NCBI GenBank assembly: GCA_028583415.1
Contig: CM053270.1
Location: 55,748,173 to 55,812,172 of the forward strand
Source of the DNA: Protea cynaroides
Taxonomy: Eukaryota > Streptophyta > Magnoliopsida > Proteales > Proteaceae
DNA length: 64,000 bases
Reading direction: 5' to 3'
Part shown: piece by piece, positions 11,507-22,313 of the stretch
Layout of the letters: each line of letters starts with the position of its first letter
Position numbering within the stretch: position 1 is the stretch's first letter
Notes under the pieces: generated by a model
What the model was told of the DNA's origin: nothing
The model's input: only the letters and a program-made list of their open reading frames with translations
Databases searched by the model: none
Translations under genes and position numbers: made by a program

Positions 11507-12773
11507 CTATGACCACATCAGGCGATGCGGCCGCATCCTTAGATGTAACCGCGTAAACTCTGCCTTGTTGTAGTTGCTTCTTGGGCTTAGGACACTCCCT
11601 TTCCATATGTCCCAATTGTTGACAGTTATAGCATTTTAGCCCTTCATTATTTTTCTTTTGTTGCTGTTGAGCTGTTGAAGTAGTCTTGGCTACAGCATTG
11701 AAACCTTGAGTACAGAAGGGTTTGAATGTCTTGGTGTTCCCTCCGTTATAAGAATTCCCATTAGGCCTTTTGATTCCTCTATTTTGAGCGAAGTAGCTCT
11801 CTTTCTGGCTCGACTCTATCACTCGAGCAATTTGTACATCTTCATTGTAGATTTTCTTCTCAAGTCCCAGAACATGTTCACGTATGCTTCCCCTAAGTCC
11901 CATGACGAACCTTCGGGTTTTTGTATCTTCTGCTTGTATACTGTCTGGTGCAAAGAAAAATAGCTCCTCATAACGCTGTTGATATGCATCGACAGTCATC
12001 TGTCCCTAATATAAACTTAGGAATTCCTTCTCCATAGAATCTCTGAAACTCCTAGGAAAATACTTCTCAAAGAATGCCTCCTTATATATATCCCAAGTCA
12101 ATTGGGTGTGCTTTGTCATCAGATATGTCCGTGTGGACTTCCACCAGTGGTGTGCATCGCCTTTCAGCATAAACGTTGCCCACAATACCTTTTCATCCTC
12201 ATTCACTGTCATCATCGTGAAATTTCTCTCCATCTCATCGATCCAGTGTGCTGGCCACAATGGATCAGCTGGCTTACCACTATACTCCTTGGGCTTCATC
12301 TTCAGAAAATGCTCCACCAGTCCAGAGTGGTCCAGTTGATGCGAAACATAAGCTCCATACATAGGTGGTTGGTATTGATATCCACCTGGAGCTACTTCAG
12401 GGTTCTACACTTGCGCCTACATGATGGGAGTCTGAGATGCGTGGGGTACTGTGTTACTTTCCCCTGGTACTATGCTTGGCTGTCCTGCTGGCATCGGTGT
12501 CGTCTGTGCAGCTGGAAAGGTCATGCCTATGGCAGCTTGCATAGTAGCTTGTGCATATTGTATTTGCTGCAGCTGTTGGGCCAAATTCATTACAACTGTA
12601 GCCAGGTCTGTAGGTGGAGCTGGCAGATTTGTAGGATTTGTCTGCCCATTAATTATGAACGGTGCCGTGTTCGTATTCCCCTGTGTTTCTGGGTGTGTCT
12701 GACTGTCTTCCCCCACAGGTGGTGGTGGTGGGATAGAGTTACGGCTTTGTCTGATCACTCTGCGTCCAGCCAT
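11507..12773 (-). pseudogene. gag: gag of element C
   Basis: Starts at MAGRRVIRQSRN. It has a Pro/Gln-rich N-terminus with a QQLQQIQYAQ coil, then the Ty3-type capsid region (GDAHHWWKSTRTYL, EAFFEKYFPRS, QQRYEELFFF) and a zinc knuckle CYNCQQLGHMERECP near 11590-11640 for RNA binding. In-frame TAG codons at about 12416, 12408 and 12006 interrupt it; at the last of these, E has Gln (LYQGQMTV), so it is a CAG-to-TAG change. An upstream ATG at 12824 is in frame, but a splice-acceptor-like TATGATTTTCAG lies between it and MAGRRV, so I prefer the later start. Confidence 0.9.
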
Positions 12774-12914
12774 TATCTGTTCTGGTAGTGGGAATGCCTG
12801 AAAATCATATAATACGTGAGGCAATCATTATATACTTCATTCTCATATTTTAAATCCACTAACAAATGCAAATTTCAAATTTTTCAGATCATTCTGTCGA
12901 AAATACTGTATTTT

Positions 12915-13135
12915 CACTGCAGGGTCGATGGTGGGGGTCGATGGATGTCCGACCCTCAGTATGCGACCCTGAGAAATCACTGGTTCTTACTGAGAGCCGG
13001 GGGTCGATGATGGGGTCGATGGGCTCCGACCCAGGGTTTGACCCCTGGTTCTCTGTCAGATTACCAAGAGCCGAGGGTCGATGAGGGGGTCGATGGGGGG
13101 TCAGATGTCTTGGTCAAATTCTCCGACCCTCGGAC
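12915..13135. promoter_or_regulatory. Leader motif cluster, GGGTCGA version (element C)
   Basis: At least seven GGGTCGATG-like words plus several CGACCCT complements, in short inverted pairs, with the spacer words GAGAGCCG and GGGGTCGATG repeated about every 75-100 bp. The cluster lies between gag and the antisense ORF, just upstream of that ORF's predicted first exon. The LTR of the same element carries the same motif version. Confidence 0.75.
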
Positions 13136-13286
13136 TAAAAATCAGTTTTTATTTTCGATTTTGAATCCATTTCTCATTCTTCCTCCTCCTTTCCGACTCG
13201 GCTCGTCCCTCTGAGTTGCTACAGTGACAACTCGGACTCATTGGTGCTATTTGCTTCTTATTTCGACGTTTACTCCTCGTCTACAG

Positions 13287-13730
13287 GTATGTTCTCTACA
13301 TTTTCATGTTTTTAGGGTTTCTTAACTAGGTTTTTGCTCATTTAACTCGTTTTTTTCAAATTAAACTTTTTTCAATCGTATAAATTTGATTTTTATTGGG
13401 GGCTTTTGTTGTTGGTGACTCAATGGACAAAAGCCCTCAAAAATTTTTGAGTTTCATCGGTTGGTTATCGAGAAACTTGAAATTCCCCATTTTTTGTCCT
13501 AATTTGTCGAGATTTTTGAATTTCTTAAAATTTCTTCAAATTCAATTTCCTTAAATGAAATTTCCAACTGTATGAGTCTTGCAGGATTGTTTAAAACCTT
13601 TATAAGTCCTCCTGCCCACGTGTATGGGTGAAAAGTGAGACTTTTGACCAATTTATGTCGTTATACTGTTGAAAGTTTTGGGTTTTTCATCTTTACTAAC
13701 CCAATATCTGTTTCTCTTTGTTTTTTGCAG
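13287..13730 (+). other. Predicted 5'-leader intron of the antisense ORF, element C
   Basis: Begins CTACAG|GTATGTTC and ends TTTTTTGCAG|ATACTATGG, with a T-rich 3' end. It is 444 bp, against 440 in D and 441 in E, with conserved splice sites. The start codon lies five bases after the acceptor. Conservation in three copies suggests the antisense ORF has its own spliced transcript. Confidence 0.65.
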
Positions 13731-13735
13731 ATACT

Positions 13736-15127
13736 ATGGCTCGTACCAAAGTACCCAGGGTAAATGGCCCAGTCTGCTTCCGTTCTAACGAGGCAGAGAC
13801 ACAGTATGCCCGCTATTCTCGTAAGAAGGTAGAGGGAGGTCGCCGGGTAGACTTGGCTAGCCTGGCCCTGTTTGATGTGGAGAGGGCTTTTGGTGACATG
13901 GGCTGGCTTCCTGTGATCACCTATGATGCCTGCACTCGGCCGGATTTGGTGAGACAGTTTTACTGTAATCTCCAGGTGGTAGGAGATTACAACGATACCG
14001 AGAGGGGTAGAGAGCTTCGGATCACCAGCTACGTCAAGGGGGTCGAGATTTCATTTGATTATCGGCAGCTAGCCGACTTGTTGGGCATTTCATATGACGG
14101 CCCCTTGGTGTTCTGTGCTCCTGGAGCGTCCCAGTTCTTTTCATTGGAGATGAGAGCTGAGATTGATCGTTAGATCATCAGAGAGGATCGTTGGGAGATG
14201 AAAGCGATCTACCTTCGTCCAGAGCCTCGGGTGTACTGCAAGATTATTCAGCACAACCTGATACCTCAGAGTGGGCACTACGAGAGGATCTCCCAGTTGA
14301 CCCAGTATCTGTTGTACTGTATCTGCACTAGGCAGCCCATCTGCCTTCCTTACATCATCATGCGGACAATGATCAGTGCTACGTTGCCCAGTCATACTGA
14401 CAACCTGCCTTATGGACGCATGATCTCTATGCTACTGACCCGCCTGGGTGTTGACATGGTGGATGAGAGGATTCAGGAGAAATCCTTCTCATCACCTTTG
14501 GATTGGGAGGCCATCTGTAAGATGGGCATGCGGGATGTCCAGGTCAGCGACGAGGAGAGGAACGCTCTGGTGCGTCCACGTACTCGAGTGGAGATGGCTG
14601 ACGCTGAGGCAGCAGTAGCAGCCGCTAGAGCAGGGGTTCATGGGGGTGATGATGATCGCTTGTACATGGATGTAGATTCCATACCTCCTCAATCACCTAC
14701 TCATGCTACAGGAGCTGGTCCTTCTTATTCAGTTGGTCCTTCAGATGTAGCTGGTCCTTCGTATACACCTTCTGATGACATGATGGGGATATTGCATGAG
14801 ATACGAGAGGCTCAGTGCATGTCTGATTTGAGGATGGGAGAGCTTCTAGATGCTCAGTGCTTGTCCGATCAGCGGGTGGGAGAGCTTCTGGTTGCTCAGC
14901 GCATGTCAGATCAGCGGGTGGGAGAGCTTCTGGATGCTCAGCGCTTATCGGATCAGCGGGTGGGAGAGCTGAGGGATGCTCAGCGCGTGACTGACCAACG
15001 GGTGGCTAATCTCACAGCTAGTCTCCAGATGACCCAGACACAGATAGCTTGGTTGACTAGAGTCTATGCTGAGGACTATGACAGAGACCGCGAGGCACCG
15101 CCTCCCCCATCACCTCAAGCTTCTTGA
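13736..15127 (+). pseudogene. Antisense accessory ORF (aORF), element C
   Basis: Starts MARTKVPRVNG and runs about 460 codons opposite to gag-pol, between gag and the PBS. The first ~250 residues (FGDMGWLPVITYD; RQFYCNLQVVGD; YVKGVEISFDYRQLADLLGI; IIQHNLIPQSGHY) resemble the 'putative plant transposon protein' domain seen in accessory ORFs of plant gypsy elements; that assignment is from memory. A Glu/Asp-rich linker follows, then five ~15-residue repeats (LSDQRVGELLDAQR) that should form a coiled coil, and a Pro-rich end. One in-frame TAG at 14171 is the only break. Function unknown. The repeat is expanded here relative to D and E. Confidence 0.75.
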
Positions 15128-15398
15128 TGTATTTTCTTTTATCTTTCTTTTGTACTTCAGAGTAACTGTCCGGGTTGTGGACTGTACTCTGCTTTAGTCA
15201 TGTATATATATGTTTGTTCTTCTTTTGAGTGTATATAAATTTGTTTCTCATTTAATAGATGCGTTATTCTCTTTCAATTTTGTCTCAAACAACACAGATG
15301 CCTATGGTGTGTTATTATTACAGCTTTTTAAATTTTTATCCTATCTCAGTTCACGAACTTTTGTGGAAGTATCCTGGTTTCACAGACAGGGCCTGAGA

Positions 15399-15410
15399 GC
15401 TCTGATACCA
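15399..15410 (-). other. Primer binding site, element C
   Basis: On the element strand TGGTATCAGAGC lies three bases after the LTR end. This is the common plant initiator-Met-tRNA-type PBS and fixes the 5' end of the element. Confidence 0.9.
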
Positions 15411-15413
15411 AGT

Positions 15414-17740
15414 TGTCACACCCCAATTCTGCACCATTCAGAACGGTGTGATGAACCGCTAATAAACAAACGGTTCAACCAGGATCTCTAATAGGCTGTG
15501 TCCGTTGAAATAAAACCATATACACATCCACAACCATAATCAGAATAAATACACAATAGCGGAAGTCTTAATAATAAATGAACTGAGAAATCTAACTGTG
15601 ATATTCATAAATAAAATATCAAATTATGTTGTATCAACTAAGACATAAGTAAATAAAATATCAATTACATTTCCTTAATAATTCAAATAAAAATCTAATC
15701 GAAAACGCATGTGTTGCACTCGCATGAGAAGTCATGCGTCTCCAATATGTCTTCAGCCTCCATCGCAGCGACGTGCCCGTACATAGAAGCATTCATATAG
15801 TCTTCCACCGTGGTACCTGCATCATCAACTAAAAATATTCGACGTCGAAAGGGTGAGCACACATCACGGCTCAGTGAGCAAACAAAACAATGCAACAAAC
15901 ATATGCATGCATTCAATTCATATCTGTGGTCTGATATATAAGTTTGCAATGTGCTATAGAAAGGTTCGGTGGCTGCTTCACCTCTATACACGAGTGTGTG
16001 AAGCCGCCCAAAGATTAATGTTTATTGTCGTCCTACATGCACTCACTATGGAATAAAGATAGAGCTAAAGTGCTTAGGACCACACCGTATCACACTTCCC
16101 CTGATACTATACCCATACCAACATGTAAGCCCCTGCTGGCGAGGGCATGCAAACTGGGCTCGTAACTTAACCAATCCTAATGTCAAACAGTGTACATATG
16201 GCCTCACCCCAGCATCCCTCAATACGTCCATAGAGATAGAGCTAAGGCCCCCCGGCAGAGTCGAAGACTACACGGTCTGAGACCACCTCCCCTGATACCC
16301 TATGACGTAATAGTTCTGCTAAGGTAATGGCAATACGACGATGTCAGCGGACAAGACTTGAGTAGAGATAGAGCTAGAGTCTAGTGACCAGGCTGAACCA
16401 CAATGTCACATTCCCCCCTGATACTCCACTCGCATCAAGCACATTAACCACACACATACATTTACATGTCTATTCCTAGCATCATCATCATCATCATCAT
16501 GTTATAAATAAAATAGAATTAAATATGCATGAACATTAATAGCAGGAATATTGGATGACATGTTGAATGCACATTATATGCATACACGCATAGAATCATG
16601 CATGGCATTGGACTCAAGAAAATAAAAACAGTTTATTATTAGCTAATTAGTTTAGGTCTTGTTCCCTCACCTTTGCTTGAGTGTTGATCATCTTTCAAGC
16701 TTTAAAAATCACTTTTATATCAATAAGAAAACCTAACAAGTCGATAGATTTTAGTTAGAAGTCATTCCGACACTTTTAGGCTTCTTTTTAAGCACAGCTC
16801 GCAGGGTGGGTCGTAGGTAGGTAGCAGTTTACTGCGACCCCCAGGGTAGGGTCGATGCCAGGGTCGGATGTTCCATCGACCCTGGGTGCGGCCACCCCTT
16901 TCCTGGACTTCCCAAATGCTGGGAATTGATCATGTGGTCTGGTAGGGTCAATTTCCAATCGACCCCACGTGCGACCCCCGTGGGTTCAGTCGAGAATATC
17001 ATTTTATAGTCCATTCTTTCATGTTTGGGTTACTTCCACAATCCATTCTAGGCTTGTTCTATGGCTTAGAACTCTAGGTTTCTTCCTTACTTTGCCTACC
17101 ATGATTTCTCCATAAATTTCATTGAAATCTTCCCATGGATGTATGATTTGGGTTTCTCCTAGACCGTACCCTCTTCATGAACTATTCTAAGGTCTTAGAT
17201 CATCAATGGAAACTTACCTATACCTTAGGTATTGTTGGGATTCAGAGATTTCTCTGAATTCTTCACTTAGGTCTTCTTCTCCAACTTTCCTTCTCTTCTC
17301 CTTCTCTTCTCTTTCTCTCACTTTCAATTAGGGTTTCAAAAGGAGTGAAAGAGGCTTAGGGACATCCTATTTATAGAGTAGAATCATTCAAAATAAGTCC
17401 CATTGAGATTAAGAAGGAATCCCATTGAAATTTAGAAAGTTTCCTATTTGCGGTTTCTATCGACAAACAGGGGGTCGATGAGGGGGTCAGAGATCCCGTC
17501 GACCCTCAGTTTCTAAGTTGTCCGACTCCCAGTTAAATATCAGGGGTCTGACTACTTAGTGGGGGGGGGGTCGACCCTGCGTATCTAGGTATGCGACCCT
17601 GCCCTCTAATTTACTATTTTTGGGTCAGTTTATTACTTGGTTTTGCTATTTCCTTTACGCACTTGGTCCATTTGGCTCGACCATGATAGGTAGACCAGGT
17701 ACAAGGTGGTAAGACCGGTTAGTTCGATACCGGTCTTATA
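15414..17740 (-). mobile_element. 5' LTR of element C
   Basis: Length 2327 bp. Inner end TGTCACACCCC on the plus strand; outer end GGTCTTATA, a one-base decay of GGTCTTACA. TATA box (complement of TATAAATAGG) near 17370. GGGTCGA-type clusters at about 16800-16985 and 17465-17600 lie either side of it. CAT trinucleotide run near 16480. The outer end touches pol of element D at about 17741, where a shared TATAA makes the breakpoint uncertain by a few bases. Confidence 0.88.
15695..15991 (-). CDS. LTR-borne ORF with Cys-rich tail, copy C
   Basis: A 98-codon open frame in LTR sense. The conserved end reads RRRIFLVDDAGTTVEDYMN, then an acidic stretch and a CECNTCVFD tail with stop. This is the least broken copy. 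No signal peptide or membrane segment is evident. The N-terminal half (LQTYISDHRYELNACICLLH) also aligns with copy B. A translated product is not shown; see the finding on third-position changes. Confidence 0.45.
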   Translation of the reverse strand: MYRGEAATEPFYSTLQTYISDHRYELNACICLLHCFVCSLSRDVCSPFRRRIFLVDDAGTTVEDYMNASMYGHVAAMEAEDILETHDFSCECNTCVFD

Positions 17741-18412
17741 ATCCTTGTCCAGTAATTCCTGTAATTGTACCTTCAGTTCCTTCAATTCAGTAGGGGCCAT
17801 TCGATAGGGTGCTTTAGATACTGGTGCGGCTCCGAATATAAGATCTATAACGAACTCTGTCGCTCAATCGGGTGGTAGTTCTGGTAATTCCTCAGGAAAT
17901 ACATCCGAAAAGTCACGCACCACATCAATATCATCCATTCGTGGTGCTTCCTTGGTGAGATCAACCACGGATACTAGATACCCAACTCCTCCTTTCTCGA
18001 GGTATTTTCTAGCCTTTAATGCAGAGAGGATGAGTTTTCATTTACGGGGAAGTTTGCTTCTCGTAAAACTAAACTCTACTTCTTCCTTGTCTTTAAATGT
18101 CAATTTCTTTTCTGCACATAATAGGTTTGTAGAGTGCCGAGCTAACCAATCCATTCCCAAGATAACATCAAAATCTGCTATCTCGAGTTGAATTAAGGTT
18201 GCATCCAAAACATTTTCGCTGATAAGAACTGGACATGGTTCATGACCTTTTTCTAGTTCCACTTCTAATCCCATAAGCGATCATACAAACAATTTAGTCT
18301 AAAGATCTGAGGGATAGATTTAGTTTCTTTCCAAATGACATAGATATAAAAGAATGAGTAGCTCCAGAATTAAAGAGTACTCTGGCGGGTATGCCATTAA
18401 TAGGTACGATCC
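17741..18412 (-). pseudogene. pol: pol fragment of element D (protease to RT start)
   Basis: Protease region, recognisable by MGLEVELEKG and DFDVILGMDWLARHSTNLL. The active-site motif reads LFNSGA instead of LFDSGA (about 18362-18376), a G-to-A change that removes the catalytic Asp. Further stops follow RKLPRK-like sequence near 18037. The reading ends at the start of RT, where LTR C abuts. Confidence 0.88.
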
Positions 18413-18481
18413 CTGTGATTTGTTTTAATTTACTCTACATGTTCACACAAGGTAATACAAAATGAAAGGTGTAGGTCGTAC
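18413..18481 (-). other. Putative 69-bp gag-pol mini-intron, element D
   Basis: Element strand: GTCACAG|GTACGACC ... AATCACAG|GGATCG. Same place and size as in C and E. Read unspliced, gag ends about a dozen codons into the gap. Confidence 0.5.
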
Positions 18482-19867
18482 CTGTGACCACATCAGGCGA
18501 TGCGGCAACATCCATAGATGTAACTACATAAATCTTTCCTTGCTGTAGCTGCTTCCTGGGCTTAGGACACTCCCTTGAATAATGTCCTATTTGATTACAG
18601 TTAAAGCATTTTACTCCCAAACTATTTTTCTTCTGTTGAGGTTGGACTGTTGGAGTAGTCTTGGTTGCAGCATTGAAGCCTTAAGTACGAAAGGGTTTAA
18701 AGGTCTTTGTGTTCCCTCTGTTATATGAATTTCCATTAGGCCTTTTGATACCTCTGTTCTGAGCAAAGTAACTTTCCCTCTGGCTCAATTCTAGTACTCG
18801 AGCAATCTGTACCGCTTCATTATAAACCTTCTTTTTGAGTCCCAATACATGCTCACGAATACTTCCCCTAAGTCCCATGATGAACCTTTGGGTTTTGATA
18901 TTTTCCTCCTGCATGCTAAAGGGAGCAAAGAAAAACAGCTCTTCATAATGCCGCTGATATGCATCTATGCTCATCTATCCCAGATACAGACTCAGAAACT
19001 CTCTTTCCATTGCATCTCTGAATCTTCTGGGAAAATACTTCTCGAAGAATGCCTCTTTATAGATAGCCTAGGTTAATTGGGCATGCTTCGTTAATAGATA
19101 ACTTCGAGTAGACTTCCACCAATGGTGTGCATCACCCTTCAGCATAAATGTGGCACATAACACTTTTTCCTCTTCATTAACAGTCATCATCATGAAGTTC
19201 TTTTCCATCTCGTCGATCCAGTGAGCTGGCCACAAAGGATCCGCTGGCTTGCCATTAAACTCCTTAGGCTTCATCTTCAGAAAATGCTCGATCAGTTGAG
19301 AATGGTCCAACTGATACTGAGCATATGCTCCATATATAGGCGGTTGATACTGGTAATTGCCTTGGTTGTATATGCCTTGAGCTACTTCAGGGTTTTGTAC
19401 TTGAGCTTGTATAAATGGCATTTGAGGTGCTTGAGGTTCCGTATTGTTCATAATCGATGCTTGGGGCACGGTGTTGTTACCCCCTGGTATGGTACTAGCT
19501 TGTCTCACCGGTAAAGGTGTAGTGTTTGCAGCTGGGAAAGTCATTCCCATAGTAGCGTGCATGTTCGCTTGCACTTGCTGTATTTGTTGTAACTATTGTG
19601 CTAGGTTCATCACCGCAGCAGCCAAATCTATAGGTGGGGCTGGCAAGTTTGTTGTATTTGCTGTAACTGTTGTGCTAGGTTCATCATCGCAGTAGCCAAA
19701 TCTATAGGTGGGGCTGGCAAGTTTGTAGGGTTAGCCTGGTCGTTGGCTCTTGACGGTACCACATTCTGATTCTCCTGTTCCTTAGGGTTTCCATGGCTAT
19801 TTTCCTCCACAGGTGGTGGTGGTGGAATTGGGTTACGTCCTCGCCTGGTTATTCTTCGCCCAACCAT
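18482..19867 (-). pseudogene. gag: gag of element D
   Basis: Starts MVGRRITRRGRN. The same order as C: Pro-rich N-terminus, QQLQQIQQ coil, capsid with GDAHHWWKSTRSYL and RHYEELFFFAP, zinc knuckle CFNCNQIGHYSRECP near 18557-18601. Stops occur near 19595 (Gln position), 19067 (Trp position), 18977 and 18681. An extra ~77-bp tandem duplication of the PAPPIDLATAMMN segment lies at about 19580-19730 and is absent in C and E. Confidence 0.88.
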
Positions 19868-20009
19868 TTTCTGTTTTCGGCGGTGGTAGTGCCTGAAAGT
19901 CGAAGAACATGTGAGATAATCATAATATACATCATTCTCATGTCAAAATCCAAATAATCAATGTAAAATTTCAATCTTTAAAGTCATTCAGTCAAAACAG
20001 AGAATTTTT

Positions 20010-20205
20010 CATCGTGTGGTCAATGGTGGGGTCTCAGTATATGCGACCACACAAACCTTTTCAGCTCACCGAGAGCCTGTGGTCAATCATGTGGTCGCAC
20101 TATATGTGACCACAGGTTGCGACCACACAAAATCTATCAGCTCACCGAGAGCCTATGGTCGATCGTGTGGTCGCATTTTTGGTCGAATTTTGCGACCACA
20201 CGACC
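20010..20205. promoter_or_regulatory. Leader motif cluster, GTGGTCGC version (element D)
   Basis: Repeated GTGGTCGCA / TGCGACCACA words in inverted pairs, with spacer CTCACCGAGAGCC recurring about every 75 bp. Same location as the GGGTCGA cluster of C: between gag and the first exon of the antisense ORF. LTR D carries the same motif version. Confidence 0.75.
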
Positions 20206-20207
20206 CC

Positions 20208-20231
20208 AAATCAGGTTTTTAAACCTGATTT
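20208..20231. promoter_or_regulatory. Perfect palindrome upstream of aORF exon 1
   Basis: AAATCAGGTTT, two bases, then AAACCTGATTT. It is 11 bp per arm, also intact in E at about 46897-46919, and degraded in C. It lies between the motif cluster and the predicted first exon of the antisense ORF, so a promoter role is possible. Confidence 0.5.
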
Positions 20232-20358
20232 TTGGAGTCATTCTCCATTCTTCTCTTTTATTTTCAACTCAACTCGCCTCTACTGAGTTGCTACAGTGTC
20301 GACCACACAAGTTTGGTGATTCTTTCGTTGATCCACGACCTACGTTCCATTCTTCCAG

Positions 20359-20798
20359 GTATGTTTTCTACTAGTTCTCCTTTTTAAGCTTTCATATCTT
20401 GGTTTTTCTCCATTTATAGGGTTTTCTTCAAATTACTAATTTTCTGACCGTAAAAATTTGATTTTTATTGGGATATTTTGCTATTAGCTACCCAATGGAT
20501 GAAAGCCCCCAAGAAAATTTGAGTTTCATCGGTTAGTTTAATAGAAGCTTGAAAATTCCCATTTTGACCTAAATTTTGGGGTTTTTTTCAATTGTCAAAA
20601 TTTCTTCAAATTCAACCTACCTAGTTTTAATTTCTGATTGTATGAGCCTTGCAGGATGGTTTGGGACCTATATAAGTCCTCCTGCCCAACTGTTTGGGTG
20701 AAACGTGAGGCTTTTGGCCAAATCACATCGTCATAATGTCAAAATTTTGAGTTTTTCTCTATATTTAATATATTGCTTGTTGGTCTATGTCTTTGCAG
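20359..20798 (+). other. Predicted 5'-leader intron of the antisense ORF, element D
   Basis: TTCCAG|GTATGTTT to GTCTTTGCAG|ATAACATGG, 440 bp. Splice sites and length match C and E. Confidence 0.65.
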
Positions 20799-20803
20799 AT
20801 AAC

Positions 20804-22030
20804 ATGGCTCACACTAAAGTCCCCAGAGTTCATGATCCTCATCGCTTCTGGTCTATTGAAGCAGAGGCACAGTATGGCCAGTATGAGCATAAGAAGGTGG
20901 AAGGGGGTCGTTGTGTCAACTTGACCAACTTAGCCCTATTTGATGTGGAGGGCGCATTCGATGATATGGGCTGGCTTCCTGTGATCTTATATGAGGGTTG
21001 CACCTGTCCTGAGTTAGTGAAACAGTTCTACTATAATTTACAGGTAGAGGGTGACCAAGAAGACATAGATAGGGGTAGAGAGCTCAGGATCACCAGTTTT
21101 GTTAAAGGGGTGGAGATCTCCTTTAGCTGCCAGTAGTTGCCTGATCTCCTAGGTATATCAAATGATGGTCCCTTAGTATACTGTACACCCAAGGAACCCC
21201 AGTTCCTGTTAGTGAGAATGCGTTCAGAGATTGACAGTCAGATTCTTAGGGATGATAGCTGGGAGATGAAGGCAATCAATCTACGGCCAGAACCTCGGGT
21301 GTATTGCAAGATCATCCAGCACAACCTGATTCCCCAGAGTGGACACTATAAGAAGGTTTCACAGTTGACCCAGTACCTCCTGTACTGCATCTACACTAGG
21401 CAACCTGTCTGCCTTCCTTATATTATTATTAGGACTATGCACCGTGCTACGACGCCTGGTCTGGTGGGTAACCTACCCTATGGGCGTTTGATCACCACTC
21501 TGCTCACTCGCCTGCAGGTCGACTTGGTCGATGAGAGGATTTATGGGAACACTTTTTCGACTGACCTAGACTAGGAGGCCATCTGCAGGATGGGGATGCG
21601 AGATGCATAGGTCAGTGACGAGGAGAGAAACACTATGGTGCGTCCCCTTACTCGAGTAGAGATAGCAGATGCGGAGGCGACAGCAGCAGTAGCAGCAGAG
21701 GTCCACGAGGACAATGCTGAGGAGGATGATGATAGGATGTTCATGGATGTGGACGCCATACCTCCTCCATCACCACTGCATTTTAATGGAGCTGGCCCTT
21801 CTCGAGTTCCTTCCCACTTAGCTGGTCCTTCACACCCACCACTAGATGACGTAATGGGGCTGTTGCGTGAGATTCGAGAGGCCCAGTGTGCTACTGATCA
21901 GCTAGTGGCGGATCTGGCAGTTAGTCTCCAGGTGACCCAGACTCAGATAGCCTGGCTTACGAGGGTATATGCCAAGGACTATGATCGAGATCGTGAGGCA
22001 CCTCTTCCTCCAGCACACCCAACTCCATGA
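20804..22030 (+). pseudogene. Antisense accessory ORF (aORF), element D
   Basis: About 409 codons, starting MAHTKVPRVHD, opposite to gag-pol. The same domain as copy C (GWLPVILYEGC, QFYYNLQVEGD, FVKGVEISFSC, KIIQHNLIPQSGHYK). It has only one copy of the coiled-coil repeat that is expanded in C and ends in a Pro-rich tail. TAG stops at 21134, 21572 and 21608 fall at positions where C has Arg, Trp and Gln codons. The predicted intron lies immediately upstream. Confidence 0.75.
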
Positions 22031-22298
22031 TGCATTCATTTTTTTTTACTTTATACTACAGAGTAACTGTCTGGATTGTGGACCGTACTCTGATTCGGAT
22101 ATATGTTATTTTTATTCTTATTTGATGTATACATGAAACATGTTTCTCCTTTTATATGTACATTATTCTCTTTCTTAATTATTGTCTCATATAATACAGG
22201 TGCTTATGGTGTGTTTTTATTAAAGCTTTTAAATTTTATCTTAACTCAGTTCACAAACTCTTGTGGAAGTATACAGGTCTAATAGACAGTGCCTGAGA

Positions 22299-22310
22299 GC
22301 TCTGATACCA
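22299..22310 (-). other. Primer binding site, element D
   Basis: TGGTATCAGAGC on the element strand, three bases past the LTR end, identical to C. Confidence 0.9.
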
Positions 22311-22313
22311 AGT

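Larger units (their letters stand above)
8268..17740 (-). mobile_element. Element C: Tekay-like chromovirus with antisense ORF, 3'-truncated
   Basis: Reverse-oriented. From its 5' end: LTR (15414-17740), initiator-Met-type PBS (15399-15410), antisense ORF (13736-15127), motif cluster (12915-13135), gag (12773-11507), short gap (11506-11437), pol (11436-8268). The 3' end is lost inside integrase just after LALPPS, so the chromodomain and 3' LTR are absent. No target duplication can be read because the left end is missing. Coding parts carry several stops, mostly explained by C-to-T changes. Confidence 0.9.

Noticed and set aside
12102..12788. 228-codon plus-strand ORF and others opposite gag
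   Set aside because: Antisense shadow of gag; the gag strand carries the capsid and zinc knuckle motifs, and the shadow is not conserved as a protein in D and E.
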